The notes beneath the pieces are model-generated. The model saw only the letters and a program-made list of their open reading frames with translations, did not search any database and was not told where the DNA came from. A DNA stretch of 64,000 nucleotides from Fratercula arctica (lineage: Eukaryota; Chordata; Aves; Charadriiformes; Alcidae). The DNA is taken from assembly GCA_947846985.1 (NCBI GenBank), contig CANTUZ010000006.1, positions 43,321,707 through 43,385,706 on the forward strand, written 5' to 3'. Below are positions 12,652 to 25,400 of this stretch, piece after piece; the stretch's first letter is position 1; each line of letters starts with the position of its first letter. The position numbers were made by a program, and so were the translations under genes.

Positions 12652-15213
12652 GAGGAAAGTTTTTGGCTAGGAAATCATGTGGGATTGGGATATTATCACA
12701 GGCCAAGGTAATCAGCCTGGGCGGCAGGATTCCTCTTCTGGAACCGGCCTGCCCTGCTGCCCGCCTTTGGTTTGGGTCGGGTTCGCTTTGTGGGTTGTGT
12801 TTTTTTCCTGGAGTGAGTCTCTGAACACTGTTTCAGGATTCGTGGCGTTGCAAGCTCCATCGGAGGCAGATTGACAGGCTGGGGATAAGGGAGAGAGTCT
12901 CAATTGCAAAATACATTCATTTATTCAGCTGGTTGCAGTTTACTTATGGAGCCGCATTCATGCTTACACCCATCCCTCTGCGCTACCTACCTCACAGTGA
13001 GCAAGTGTGGACAGAACATCGTACTGGAGGTTTTACTGGATTACGTGTATTTTGCTGCCTACGCTGTTTCAGGCAGTGTTGGTGCCGGCACCGAGACTGT
13101 TTGCTGGCATTGTGAAGAAGTAAGTTAGAGCATCTCAGTGTGGAGCTGATGTCTGTGTTCACCAAAAAAATGGATGAATTAAGGAGCCTGTGAAGCTAGG
13201 GGAGACTGTTCCTTTGGTTAAATTTAACAAATAATTGTATCCATTTGTTTAAACCACAATCCCTTCTGTGGAGTCTTTTATCTTCTGTTAAAAAAGGTTT
13301 TTTTGTTGATCTCGGTGGCCATGCCAACGTTACATGTGTACTTACCGCATGTCAAATGGGTATTTATCTGAGAGACCAGAGTGAATCTATGGGATAAGCA
13401 TGAGACTTAACTGAGAATTGTCTTGTTTATGCTGGCTAAGGCCTAGATGAAATGGGATTTTAAATACACGTATCATATTTTATTGGTGCTAGATGTTTAG
13501 CTGGTGTAAAAGGCATTATTTCATGTACCAGCTAAGGCCTGGCCCAGGAAAGAACCAGAAAAATAATTTAAAACCAACAAACAACAATTTTGCTAATCTA
13601 CATTTTATTTTTCGTGTAGCCACTTAAATTGTATTCAGTGTTTGAGGGCAACCAGAGGTGGTTGTAGCTCCTGTGCATTTCCCCTGATGTCTTACTGAGA
13701 ATCAATATATGGACTGGAATAAAAGCATGGAAGTTACTGTTATTGACACTGAGCATCACAGTGGCACCATGTGTCAGTGTGTGATACTGTGCAACTGTTA
13801 AAATACACTTATTAAATACCGTATCTTGCAAAGACTCTGTGGATGATACCACAGTCTATAATAACATGCAGTAGGAGAAAAAAAAAAATATCTGTGGGCA
13901 CGTGCAATTGCCCCTCTTCACTTTCAGCATCACTTTTTGAAGTGTAAACAAAGAAAGGTCCATGGAAAAGCCTAAACGCCTGCAAAGTTTCAGCCCCGCT
14001 GTCCTGCGTGTCTTACAGGCTGCCTCATCCGCAGCTGCTGATCTTATTTCCACTGTAGCCTACAATACACCATTTTTTTTCTGTACATCCAGTGTACAAC
14101 AACATTTCACAGTGGAAGGACTTTTGTTCTGTTGTTTCTATACAGTTGGATCCCTGTATGTGGTGGGGTGTGGCTAGATGCAGAAACACTTTTATTTATC
14201 TGAATGTATATAATAGATATGTGTATAGGTTTAACATAGACAAATTGTTATATATTATACGTATATGTAATATATACACTCGTTAGTTTGTACATACAAT
14301 ATAGGGGTTATTTGGGATAGAGATATATAAAAGATAGAAGAACCCAGTAATTGCCTTTAAGATCAGAGCACAAAGCATTACCTTGGATTTTACAAGGCCA
14401 GCGAGCAACAAAAGAGCAGTAATTTATGAGCTCAGCGTAAAAGAATAGCATAATTGCATTAAAAATTAATGCTAATGAACACTAAAATGGGGAAGGTGGT
14501 TATGATGAAAGTTTGTATTCATCTTCCCTGGTTTGAATGATGGCTAGTGGCTTGATTAATGGCTTAATTTCTATCAATTAGCGGGGAAAAATCTCCTGCG
14601 AGACAAGGGTAAATTGAGCATTGAATTACATATCTTGCTTTTGTGTGCTGAGAAAAAAAGAGCGGCGTATCTCTGATATTAGCCGCAGTGACAAATGTGG
14701 TGTGCCCTGCGCCGGCTCTCCCGGCGGGTGCTGGCCTGCGGTTCTGGGGGGGGTGGGCGGCCAGCACCGCCCCGAGCCTGTGCCCTCTCCGCCCCCGCCA
14801 CCCTTTCTGCTGCTCCCTCTCTTCAGGGAAGGAAAACACCCAGCGATTTTAAGTGTAGTAGGACTGTTTCCTACCACTGTATTAGCTGAGTTTGACTTTC
14901 TCCCTGGATGTTTTCAAAAATACCCTAAAATGCCTCAAAATGTGAGTGGATGTAGGAATTAGCCCGTGTGTGAAAAGCACAGCGGTGGAGGTAGCCTGCA
15001 CGCAGGGTTAAATGTGTGGCTAGAGCAGAAATCCAAATGTTCTTGAACTGCTTAAATTAAATATTCTTAAATTCAGAACTCAGTTGCTGAAGTTTACCAC
15101 CGTGTCTTCTGCTTGGTTTTTTACCCAATATTATCTTTATCTTTATTTTTATACCCAATTCTTCTTAAAGAAAAAGGTATTAGTGTCCAGACTGAAAGCT
15201 AGGTTATAATTAT

Positions 15214-15299
15214 AATGTATTAAAATAGCAAATTGTAAGTACTCTAGTACTCTCTCTAGTAAGTGCTAGAGTATTTTCAAGATGCTATTTTAATACATT
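15214..15299. repeat. Long inverted repeat / hairpin (86 bp) in RSRC1 intron
   Basis: The 17 bases at 15214-15230 are the exact reverse complement of 15283-15299 (left arm aatgtattaaaatagca). Pairing resumes inside with an 8-base block (tactctag) and three more bases, giving arms of about 38 nt around a loop of roughly 10 nt. Whether it is transcribed and processed, or is the remnant of a small inverted-repeat transposon, cannot be told from sequence. Confidence 0.8.
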
Positions 15300-15559
15300 G
15301 TAGTACCAGCCTGCTTACAATTAAGTTTGAAGAATACAAATTAACAATAAAAACTTTCTCTGGCCACAGTTGCCCCTTTTGGAGTTTGTTTTATTGTTCC
15401 TGCAAGTTTGGCTGGAAAAAGTTCTTTCTTTGGAGATCTCAAGAGCTAGGAAACAGTGTGGCCAAGCGTTGAAACGGCGCTTTGACAGTGCTAAGGGGAT
15501 CTGGAGACATTAGCGGCATCGAGCAGTTTTTATCATGACCAAAAGTTGTTAGAGGGAAG

Positions 15560-16140
15560 TGAAACTAATCCCGAATTCCCCTCCGGCTGCACGCCCCGGC
15601 AGGGATGCTCAGCTTGGCGGCATCTTCGGGGCTGCTCATCCACAATTTTCCGAAGGGCTGAGACAAAGGCGGGATGCGGCCGGCGTTGAGCGTGGCGGTG
15701 CCTCCCTCTAACGGCTGGCCCTGCCGAGGCCGGGCTGCTGCCGGGCTGGAGGCTCCCCGGGTGGGAAAGCCGGGGTGAGGTGGCCTTCGTCCCCAGGGTG
15801 CCACCGCATCCCAGGGCGGGAGCCAGAAGGGACTCCCGGGCAGGGTGAGCGGGGACTTGGGGCGAGGGGGGAACACAAAAGCTTGCGGGATTACTTCATT
15901 TCTTGGCTGATTTGCTCTGGGTTTTGGTAAAATGATTGTAGCAGGCTGGCTGGTGCAGGTCTCCAGCCCCGCCATGGCTGGTGAGGCCACCGGCGAGTTC
16001 TGCACCCAGCTCTGCCGGTGACCCCCGGCATCCTCAGACATCGGCGCCCGGACACCGGGAAAGGTGTCGGGACTGGAGGTCACGCTCTGCAAACACCTGC
16101 CAGCTCCTGCGTGCGCGCCTGTGGCAGGGGACAGCCCTCA
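15560..16140. other. GC-rich island inside RSRC1 intron
   Basis: Within AT-rich intron DNA, this stretch of about 580 bases is strongly GC-rich with numerous CG dinucleotides. A 175-codon open frame runs on the minus strand (16092 down to 15565), but its composition (Pro, Ser, Ala, Arg) is what GC-rich noncoding DNA gives by chance, and I recognise no domain. It could be an intragenic CpG island or an isochore-like patch. Confidence 0.5.
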
Positions 16141-16733
16141 TTAGCTGTAGCTAATTGTCTCCTGCACAGAGAAAAGATTTGAGGCTTTCAAAAGATTTGA
16201 AACCCCCCCAAAAACAGAGTTAAAAGTTTTGTAAAGTCGAGACATGACAAAAATGAAGTGAATCCCACCTGTGCTGCTGGATTTCCCCCCCTCCTCCTAG
16301 TGCTTTCATTTTGTTTAATATAAATATTTCAGTGCAATGCACTGTGGAAGACATTACGTCTCAAAGCCGTGGCGTTTTTTGTCTCTTCTGCTGCAAATTG
16401 TCTGGATGAAAACTTCATTTTTCTTTGATACGTCAGTTTGCGCAGCGTAAGTAAAAACAGGAAGCAATTAAAAAGCACCAGGCATGTGAAAAACCACAGT
16501 TCTGGTGAAAAACCAAACCCTTCTGTAATGCCGCTGTTGCTGTATCCACACAGCTGTATGTGTACAGTTGTGTAAAAATTATACAGTATCACCTACACGA
16601 ACCCTAAATAAAATGGGATGAAGGGGAAAATATTTTCCTCATTAGTTGGTTTGTTTAGTCTGGTATCTACTGGTGTTTTCTTCTTTTAATCCTCAACTCA
16701 TAAACAAAAGAGCAGAAAAAAATAGCAACTTTT

Positions 16734-16803
16734 TCACAGAATGACAGAATGGTTTGGGTTGGAAGGGACCTTAAAGACCACCTAGTTCCAGCCCCTGCCC
16801 TGG
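16734..16803 (-). mobile_element. Short CR1 3'-end fragment, antisense
   Basis: The 3' terminal signature of CR1 is present in reverse complement: cacagaatgacagaatggtt, then gggttggaagggaccttaaa and gaccacctagttccagcccc. About 70 bases remain, and the ATTCTATG-type end is degraded. Confidence 0.85.
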
Positions 16804-19800
16804 GGGTTTGCCAGGGGGGGAGTTTCTGCAGGTATTTCAAAGCACATTACTTAACACGTATTACATTTTAAAAGGGTCAGTTAAATTAACCAGCTGTGTC
16901 CCTTTAAATATAATTGGTAAAATATGAAGAAACATATTCTGATGCATATTTTAGGTTTATTGTGTCATTGCCTTGATTCTCAGGTTAGAGCTGCTTGAAA
17001 GAAAAGTCTTCAGGTAAAGGCAGGGGCAGGATTGTAGATGAGCAATGAATCCAGTACGCATGGCAAATTTAACGCCTAAAGATTATACAAGAAATATTTA
17101 AAATATATTCTTATTTAACATGTCATTCACAAGATACTATTAGTCATTTAATGCTTCTGTTTCAATGCTTGTTAAATTCTTAGTGGGCTTCATCACCAGT
17201 TTTGTCTCTAAAAATAAGCAAAGGAACGGGAATATTTTACACACAGCTTGCAGGCACGTTACTTTTTCTTTTATCTGATTCTCTGGTGTTTCTAGTTATT
17301 GTGTGTGTGAAATTTTTGGATGGCATCGAAAGGATTCATAACCATTTTATTTCTAAAGTGACATTTCAACTTATTGCTAACGCAGACTAATTCAATATGA
17401 AAACAGCAGCTATAAAAGACGTGTGTGTGCGTATATCTATTTCTCTCTCTATGGGAAGATGTAAATAGATGTAAATACAGCTGGGAAGTGTGAAATCTTT
17501 GGTGGGGCCGGGCAGAGGCTGCCCCCGGCTCCCGGGGGGTGGGGGGGGTGTTCCCCGGCCGTGCTGCTGCCACGGCCGCGCGTCAGCGGGGAGGGTGGTG
17601 ACAGGAGCGGGAATTGTGCTGCTGCGAGAATCGCCTCTACAAAAAACCAGCCTCAACAAGCCCTGAGACAAGATTTAGTCTGTTTTTTTCACTATAACAC
17701 GGTAAAATGACTTGCTGTGCAATGAGTTAGTATTGATTTTTTTTTTTTTTGTCTGTAGCCTCTTAGCTTTCTGACTCCATTATTTTTGATTTTACTATGA
17801 AATACATATCCTTTCTACTGACATCTGACAAACAACATATGGAAGTCGTTTTATCTACCAATAATGTGTTTGTCAAAAAAATCATGCGCTAATGGGTTAT
17901 GCTTCCTCCAGTCCATTTTCCCCAAGTTAATGTCACTGATGTAATTCTAAACATTTAGTGATTTTTGCCCCCTTAATAATTTGTCATTCCTATAGGTTTG
18001 TGCTAGATTCATGTAAGATACCGTAACAGGCTGGGAACTGACCAAAGGTTTTGCGAAATAAGAGTTGAGCAACTGATTTCAAGTCTACGTTGACCTGCCT
18101 TTCTCTGATACCCGCTTTTAACCCTGTGACTACCAGGGACACTTACCATCCCTTTATTTACCCGCAGACCTGATCTGCCCAAGAGCTTGATGAATTACGA
18201 TTTCCTCTCTTTAGTAGGACATTAGTATATTTGTTTTTATACTTTCTATGGGATCCTTAGGATTCTTTTTTAAACAATAAGACTTTAGCAGCGAGGCAAC
18301 AGAACTTTTAAAGATGAGTTGAATTGTGTGATTTTTTTTTCCTTCTAAATTCAAAAGAATCAGGCTTAAAGATGTCCTCATGCACTTTCCTATAGCGCAG
18401 CTCTTGCCCTAAGCCTTGCCAAGAATATTCCCAAATAATTTTTAAGCAACAGGGCAGGTTCTTGTTTGCTGGACAAGTTACATCTTTTCCTATCTTTTGA
18501 CTGCCTCACCTGTTTCGTAATTGCTGCTCACAGCAAAAACTGCCCACTGCCTCCACCTTTTCAGGCCAGCTCAAACGTACTATGTATAAAGCAAATAGTT
18601 TTCGTAAGTAAATAAGATGGAGGTAAATTGGTTAAAATTGTAAACAAAGCAGCAGAACGAATTCCAGCTTTGCTTGTCACTGCAGATAGACGTAGAAGTA
18701 GGTAAGGAACATCAACTGAGCTGTGAATTGGGAGAAGCAGAAAACGAAACAGAGAGTAAAGCAAATACTTTTGTGTCAGATGTACCGTAATGAACAAGTC
18801 ATACTACCAGCGACTGAAAATAAAACAGTTTTGCGCTACAACCTGTTGATAAAAAATGAGGTTGTTAATTCAGTGTGGGCACGTCCATTCCAGGAGTATT
18901 TCTGCGCTGCCGTTAGTTTATTGGCTCATCTGAAGCTCCACTTACTTGTCATTAACAGACTGAAGTGAGTTTTCAGTGGTTAGTCATTGCAGAGGGATGG
19001 CAGTTACATTTATTGTTTTCTCGTGCAAAAGAGAAAGTATTTTGCAGTGTATGTGTATTCTCTACGTGAATTTGGATTTAGAATTTTGTGGGCTGTGGCA
19101 CAAGTATGAACTTTCAGCTTACGAGTGAGCCGATTGAATCCCTGAGCTTTTGCCGAAAGGAGTAACCCCAGACTGCACAAGCGGCGCGGGGGAGAGAGAA
19201 GCCCGACCATCCCTTCGGCAGCTTGGATCAACATAGCGGGAACATGAAACTTCACTGTCATCCATCAGTGGTTTGATTTTTAAAAAGAAGTATATCTTGC
19301 ATTGTGAATGCTCTTAGCTTCCTACCAGTCTCATCTATCCAGAAGATTGTCTGGTTGAGCAGTGAGAGAACCTGACAGCACCCCGGTCGCGTGCTTAGTG
19401 TAGCTCATACCAAGGTTGGCAGGAGCTGCTCTTCTTCACCATAACGTCACTGGGAGCTGCATTCGCTTCGTCACCCTGGGATTCAAAAAGATCCTGTGAA
19501 ATAATATGTGCACTGTAAGCCCTCACAGTACAGTAGAGAAGCAATTTTGCTCATTTCATTAACGAGCTGAAATTCTGTCACCTACAAATCAGATAAGCAC
19601 ACAGTATTTAGTGTGTATGTTAGGAATATTTTATTACCAAATTCCACGTTTTTTTTGTCAAATTCACCTAACGATGTAACTCTTAATGCCAAACTAATCA
19701 CTTAGCTTGTCATGAAGAGAACACAGATGATGGCACGTCTCTTGGGACGTCTGCAGCAGAAGCCAAATTCACCTCCATACAAGCAGAAGTAGTTTTACTG

Positions 19801-20147
19801 CTACATACAGATGGTACTCCACTGAGTTGTCTGCACTGTCCCCAAATCCTTAACTTCTGCAGGAAATCCTCATGCCATAAATCTAGCAGTTATCCTGCAA
19901 GGACATCTCTGGCAAATTCTTAAGTTGGCATCTTGAATGATATCATACGTTGAACAGTAATGGCCAACTCAATGTTGTAATTTTTACTAAAGGAGAGAGT
20001 TTTTCTTTGTAAAAGAGTATTTTAGGCTGCAATTTATTTTTTTTTCTGGTATGTACTGTTGTAAAATATATTCAGGGCATTGCTTAGACACGGCATTTAT
20101 TGTAAGCTTACACTAATGTATCCTGACATTACACCTTCTCTTTGTAG

Positions 20148-20254
20148 ACCAAGCCACCCTAGTAGAGCAAGTGAAACGAGTAAAAGAAATTGAAGCTATT
20201 GAAAGTGACGCCTTTGTTCCACAGACGTTCAGATCAAGTAAAGAAGTCAAAAAG
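20148..20254 (+). CDS. RSRC1: RSRC1 coding exon, third from the end
   Basis: The acceptor tttgtag ends at 20147 and the donor gtaagt starts at 20255. The exon opens with the last two bases of an Asp codon, so the upstream exon must end with a single G. It encodes 35 complete codons of the Glu/Lys/Val-rich coiled-coil segment, through FRSSKEVKK. Confidence 0.95.
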
Positions 20255-22263
20255 GTAAGTTTTCAATATCCTTTCTTGGTGCATAATCCTTTCAAAGGCA
20301 GATGGAAGCCGTGCTGTTAATAGAGTTTCCATTGATGAAAGAGCATCAATGTTGACAATCCTAAATCCCACCAACAACTCTCCTACGTAGGTGGTGTGGA
20401 GTTCAAGGAAGGATATGTTTGAATGTGTGAGAATTTCAGTGAGATCAGCTGTTTTGACGGTATATTCTACCTATGCTAAGCAACTCCAATTTTTAAAATT
20501 TCTTTTAAAATCGTATAAAAAAATGAAGATTTTTTTTTTTTTAGGAGAAGCAGAAGAATTAAAATCCAAAAGTAATCAGACATTTATGTTGTAACTAAAG
20601 GTAGAGATCAGTATTTTTAATTCTGCTTAACTGAAGTCAGACTTTAAGACCGTGTTTACTCACTGAAACAAAACATTGTTTTCAGACAGCTTTCCAAAAA
20701 CCTAACGTGAGACATCCAGGTTTCAAAGTTTTACCTACATTTTGGCTGACAAGTCTTCTAGGGAATTTGGATGCTTTTGTCTTTGGAAGCAGACAAGCAA
20801 AGGCTGGTTCAGTTTTTCCATCTAAGGGCAAGGTGTTTTGAATTATCACTGATTGTTTCCCCCAGAACATGCATTTTCTTGCCTTTTCAGAAGTCTCTGA
20901 GAAGTCCATGCAGCTTCTTCAGAAAGTGATCCCAAAACCCAATTCTGCTGTTGTGCAAGACATACCTCATTGCAAGCTCTGCAAGCTTTTTTCCACTTCA
21001 GGTGTTTAGTCTGGACCTTAGTCCATGTCCAGTGCGTCCCACCAAGCACGCTGAGAAGTATTTGCATGAAGATCCTTTCGTGGGCACATGTTGCAGTGGG
21101 AAGAAAGCTGACTGCTGGGTTAAGGTAGTGCCACGCTTGGGAGTTTGAGCATAAAATACTCAGGTGTGTTTCTTTCTTTTTAGTCAATAGAGCCCCCTGA
21201 ACTACAGTACGAACCTGTAACTATCGGAGCGGGAGCTGTTGATGCGTCTGCTCCTGAGAAAGAACCACCACCTGCCAATATTCCTACTGCCATCAAATAC
21301 CAGGATGATAATTCTTTAGCACATCCAAATGTAAGTGTGCCGATATTTACTTTTTCTTTAGAACAACAGAGCCCATTGAATGAGAGCAGGTTCGTGTGAC
21401 CTAACGACCATTTTGCTGTGCTGCTCATCAAATAATCTGTGGTCTGAAGACTGTTAACTAATGGGGCACTGGCTGAGAGGATCACACTCCTTGCATCATC
21501 CAAGAGAGAATAATTACAAAAGTAGTAGTTCACCAGCGATGTACTTTTAGAGTTGCAAACAAATTTTATAACCAAGTAGCATGCTAATGTAATCCAGAGG
21601 AATTTAAGATCCTGTTCACATAAAAATCCCTGTTCCGTAAAAATTCAGCAAAGATTGCTTTCGGTTTGCATAGTTGGAAACCTGATGGAAGACTCCAAAC
21701 TTTCCCACCTTGCCAAATTGTAAAGCTTTAAATACATGGCAAACTTAAGATAATTTTACATGATTGTGGCTAAATTTCTGCAAATTCCTTTGTGAGCACT
21801 TACAATCAGAAATAGGAGTACTTACAGTAGGGTTTTTTTAAGAATTAGCAAGTTAAAAATGACCCGCAGTAAATAAACTAATGCAAGTTCTGTATAATGA
21901 ACATAGGGAACAAAGCTCAAGACCTGCACAATGTGATGAACTTGCTGTTTCAGGAGGAGACTGAAATTGGAATGTTTTGGTATTCCAATTATTAAAAGTC
22001 TCTACTTTTACTAATGTATTTATGTTGCCTCTGAATTTTAACACCCGTATGCAGCTGGGCTTTTTCTTTGGGCACCAAAATAGTCGACACATATTTCAAC
22101 AGATTATAACAAATAAAGAGAAAGTTAACGAGTTGTGCCTGCTTTGCTTCCTCTCCCCCTTGTCTCTCAGCTGTTTATCGAGAAGGCAGAAGCAGAAGAG
22201 AAGTGGTTCCAGCGGCTGGTTGCTCTTCGGCAGGAGAGGCTGATGGGCAGTCCGGTGGCCTGA
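20148..22263 (+). CDS. RSRC1: RSRC1 C-terminal coding part (arginine/serine-rich coiled-coil protein 1), 5'-truncated by the window
   Basis: Three exons (20148-20254, 21184-21330, 22171-22263) join in frame to give 115 C-terminal residues. The human protein is about 334 residues, so the RS-rich N-terminal two thirds lies upstream of the window or in exons I could not find. The frame begins [20 protein letters not shown], a charged heptad-like stretch fitting the family's coiled coil, and ends LMGSPVA, which matches the human C-terminus as I remember it. RSRC1 (SRrp53) is a nuclear-speckle SR-related protein that acts in pre-mRNA splicing and 3' splice-site choice. All introns here are GT-AG, with gtaagt donors at both visible sites. 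The middle exon is the least conserved against human; the last exon is nearly identical. Identity is from recognition of the protein sequence, not from a search. Confidence 0.95.
21184..21330 (+). CDS. RSRC1: RSRC1 coding exon, second from the end
   Basis: This is a symmetric phase-0 exon of 49 codons, with acceptor ttttag before 21184 and donor gtaagt at 21331. It starts [11 protein letters not shown] and ends DDNSLAHPN. The first half is Pro/Ala/Glu-rich and diverges from human. The second half ([17 protein letters not shown]) is essentially invariant with the human sequence I recall. Being phase 0 at both ends, skipping it would keep the frame. Confidence 0.95.
22171..22263 (+). CDS. RSRC1: RSRC1 terminal coding exon with stop
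   Basis: Acceptor ctctcag ends at 22170. Thirty codons ([16 protein letters not shown]... to GSPVA) end in TGA at 22261-22263. The Trp-Phe-Gln-Arg-Leu segment and the [10 protein letters not shown] end are strongly conserved with mammals. Confidence 0.95.
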   Translation: MFIEKAEAEEKWFQRLVALRQERLMGSPVA

Positions 22264-22378
22264 GCAAACCGCTGTGACCATCTCATACCGGTTCTCCATG
22301 AATGCTAAGAAACCCTACCATTAAATTTTCTTTTTCTCTTTTGAGGGGATTTTAATACTCAGTATGAGTTGTATAGAG

Positions 22379-22401
22379 AATAAATATTTCATCTGAATAA
22401 A
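22379..22401 (+). terminator. RSRC1 poly(A) signals
   Basis: Two AATAAA hexamers lie at 22379-22384 and 22396-22401, about 115-140 bases after the RSRC1 stop. A T-rich and GT-containing stretch follows near 22407-22430. This implies a short 3' UTR of about 150 bases. The cleavage site itself is not visible from sequence. Confidence 0.75.
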
Positions 22402-22429
22402 CAAGAATGTTCTATCCTCTGTTTTTTTG

Positions 22430-25400
22430 CCTGAACTTGTTGCTGGGTGACCTGTATCACTGAGCTACGTGCTGTAGACGGGAAGGCTATCAGAGCAGTG
22501 TAATTTTCTTTTTTTGTACTGAATTCCTCTAGGGTGCAAAAAACCTGACAGCCCAAGGAGACATGTTATACCTCCCAATCAAAGAATATATATAACACCA
22601 TGTAGCAGTTTAAAGATAAATGAAAAAATAAGACTGACAAAGAAAGTTCAGATTTACCAGCGCTCAGGCAGTAGAGCACAAGCGATACCACCCCGGGCCA
22701 TTACATCCTCTGCAGCTGGAGGAGGATTCGGGGCAAATGATATCGCTGTTATCTCCCTTCCTTCCGTTCTGCGTTACGGGAGCAGCTTTTGAATCCCCAA
22801 CATCTGTGCGCAGTCTCCTTGCGGAGGGGCTCTTCCACATTGATGCGTTCATCCGCCTGCTCCAGCCTTAGCCTGGTTCCTACTTCGGATGGGCTGGAGC
22901 GGAAAGAAATGTTTTACGTTTCCTTGAACATCTACCCACTACTGTTAGCGTCCCCGAGTAGATGTAAAGAAAAAGTTGTGTTGTCCTTTTAAACGTATTT
23001 GTAAAGTTTTCAGCAGGTTTCAAGAAAATATTATTTTCTGAGCAATTTTAAGCACACTAAAAAGGTCAATAATCTGGAAAAGATAGTTTTCCATGAACTC
23101 TTAATGGGAAATAATAAATCAATATTATTCATGGGAAATAAATATTATGGCGTGTAATAGTACAGACCTTTCTTGAAAAGACTGATGGCATACGTATTTC
23201 TGCATAGAGTGACTGTTTTCAGTCTGTGAAGCTTCTGTTTGTCCAGGTTTGACTTTAAAACAATAAAAGATTAGTCCTGTTTGAACATACCAAATTTATC
23301 CTGAGCACACTTACCAAAAAATCCGTCTGTCATCCAACTAAATGCCAGACATCAACCAAATACAAAATAGAAGTATTTTTTCTGAGGAATCTAGCAAAGC
23401 TGTGAGAGAACTATTAAATAAGTAGACGACTACACTGAGCCCCCCACCTCTGGAAATCCCTCATCGGAAATTACCTGCATCAGCTTTCCTGGGTGAGTCG
23501 AGACATTCATTTAGTGTTATTTTTTCCTTGTTCTCAGATCAGTGGTGGAAAAAAAAAAAAAAAGGTGATGATTCTGGAAATGTCCCATGGTTTTTGCATT
23601 TTTTTTTTAGATGACTGATGTAAAAGGAAAAATGTATTAAATTTGCATTCTAACACATTTTTACTATTTCTTTGTGAACAGTGTTAGTTTTACTTGGTCC
23701 TGCATTAAAATGGCCATCTGGTTTTCAAGACTACCTTGTCTGCAACAAAAAGTGGGAAAAAAAAATTGTTTCCCTTGTTTCATTTCAGCATTTTCAAGTG
23801 GTAAATATTTGTCACTGTTCTGTTTTCTAATCTCCTTCTGTGCTTCTTTCATAGTCAATAAAAACTATTTGATCTCCATATAACGTGCAGGTGTAAATTC
23901 CTCTTTTTCACACATTATGTTGGATAATTTTGATATTTTTATTGCAAAATGATTGCTTTTATATAATTCACAACCTTATAGGACATTAAAAAATCCTAGA
24001 AACCGGTCTGTTATAAGTAAGACTTAGTGATAGGGTGCACCTACTGTTGCGTATCAATCAACAACTAAATTTGTCCGGCAAGTCCATGCTGCAGGGGAAC
24101 TGTGAGCAAGATCTGAAACAAAAATGGGAACAGCATTTAGATAATCTGAATTGAATAGAAATACATACTGAAATATGCCAAACATAATTTGAAACACGGA
24201 GCAAATCATGATAAAGTTGATTTTTATAGTTCCAGTTGCAGATTGGTGATCAGAATAACCCATAAATAATGACTCAGAACTCTGTAGCTTTCATGAAATA
24301 CAAAACTTGTTTATTGCCCCAGTGTCGGTGTGGAGACAGTTCATTTAAGAAGGGGGATTTTCTGGTTTAGGCCTTATATTCTGTCACCCTGTCTCAATTC
24401 CTTCTGTGAGCATTCATTATGCATGCTTGAAATTTGTGAAGTTATTGGCGTTGGGAGATGAAGGAATTGTCGGGATGAGTTTTTACCGAGACACCATCTG
24501 TTACAAATTAGAAAATGTACCATCCTTGTTGTTACAAACCTGCAAGTTCACGCAGTACAGATTTCTAAAGATGCGCAAAGCAAGTCAGTGATGCTCAAGT
24601 GTCTGTCCTGGAGGTGAGAGCTCACGTGGGGCTGACTGGCGACCTTAGCAATGCCAGATGTTGTGTCTTGCAAGCGAGTTTTAATCTTACCGTGGATGCT
24701 TTGCTGGGTACGGCTAAGCTGAATATTCAAAACAGGGATCATTGAGACGTGAGTGGCACTTTTGCAAGATCCGTTTGCAGCGAGGCTCAGTGCGTTCCGG
24801 AGCTGAGCCCTGTTGAAGGGGCGCGGGATCGGTGCTCTGCCTTGTCGAGAACCTGCCATCACTGATTCCACAGCTTAAACCTTCAGCAAAAACAGACTCT
24901 GTTCCACTGCGTTTGCTCCTGCAGAGTAAAATAAAGGTTGTACAAGGCTAATTCATAGGGTTGTAAGTGTAAATGTTTAGACGGCAGCGCTCTTGATTCA
25001 AGTTGTGCAAACTATTTCCTTATTTTGCTTTTACTTGAACAGCATCCTGTGATAAATTATTCATTTTCCTGTCAAAGGTAGGCAGATATTTGAGCATCAG
25101 AAATGAAATACGGAAGAAGGCAGCAACATCACAAATAAACTTCCCTCTGTAACCAGCTGTGCACGACTAAAGAGAATTTTGACAAACTTGCTGCTTAAAA
25201 TTGTTTTACGAGATTTTGACATACTATAAATGGGTTGTAGCCAAATCCATGTGCACTCCACCATCCCACGTGTGGGGCCCTTTTGCTTGAGGAAAAGATA
25301 GTGTGTGTTACCTAATCAGCCAGATACAAATCTAATTACCTATGTCGTAACATGGACACGAAACCCATTATCAACGTGTACAAATTAATCACCATTAACC

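Larger units (their letters stand above)
1..20147 (+). other. RSRC1 intron sequence (5' exons not seen)
   Basis: About 20 kb of mostly AT-rich DNA precedes the first recognisable RSRC1 exon. The exon at 20148 starts mid-codon, so at least its 3' part must be intron. I looked for the Ala/Lys/Glu-rich exon expected immediately upstream (human segment with [22 protein letters not shown]) and did not find it. The stretch holds three CR1 fragments, poly(A), poly(G) and GT simple repeats, GC-rich patches near 14.7, 15.6-16.1 and 17.5 kb, and a long hairpin at 15214-15299. The open frames here do not look like conserved proteins. Confidence 0.7.

Noticed and set aside
15565..16092. A 175-codon minus-strand open frame in the GC-rich island
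   Set aside because: Pro/Ser/Ala/Arg-rich composition is typical of GC-rich noncoding DNA, and no domain is recognisable.
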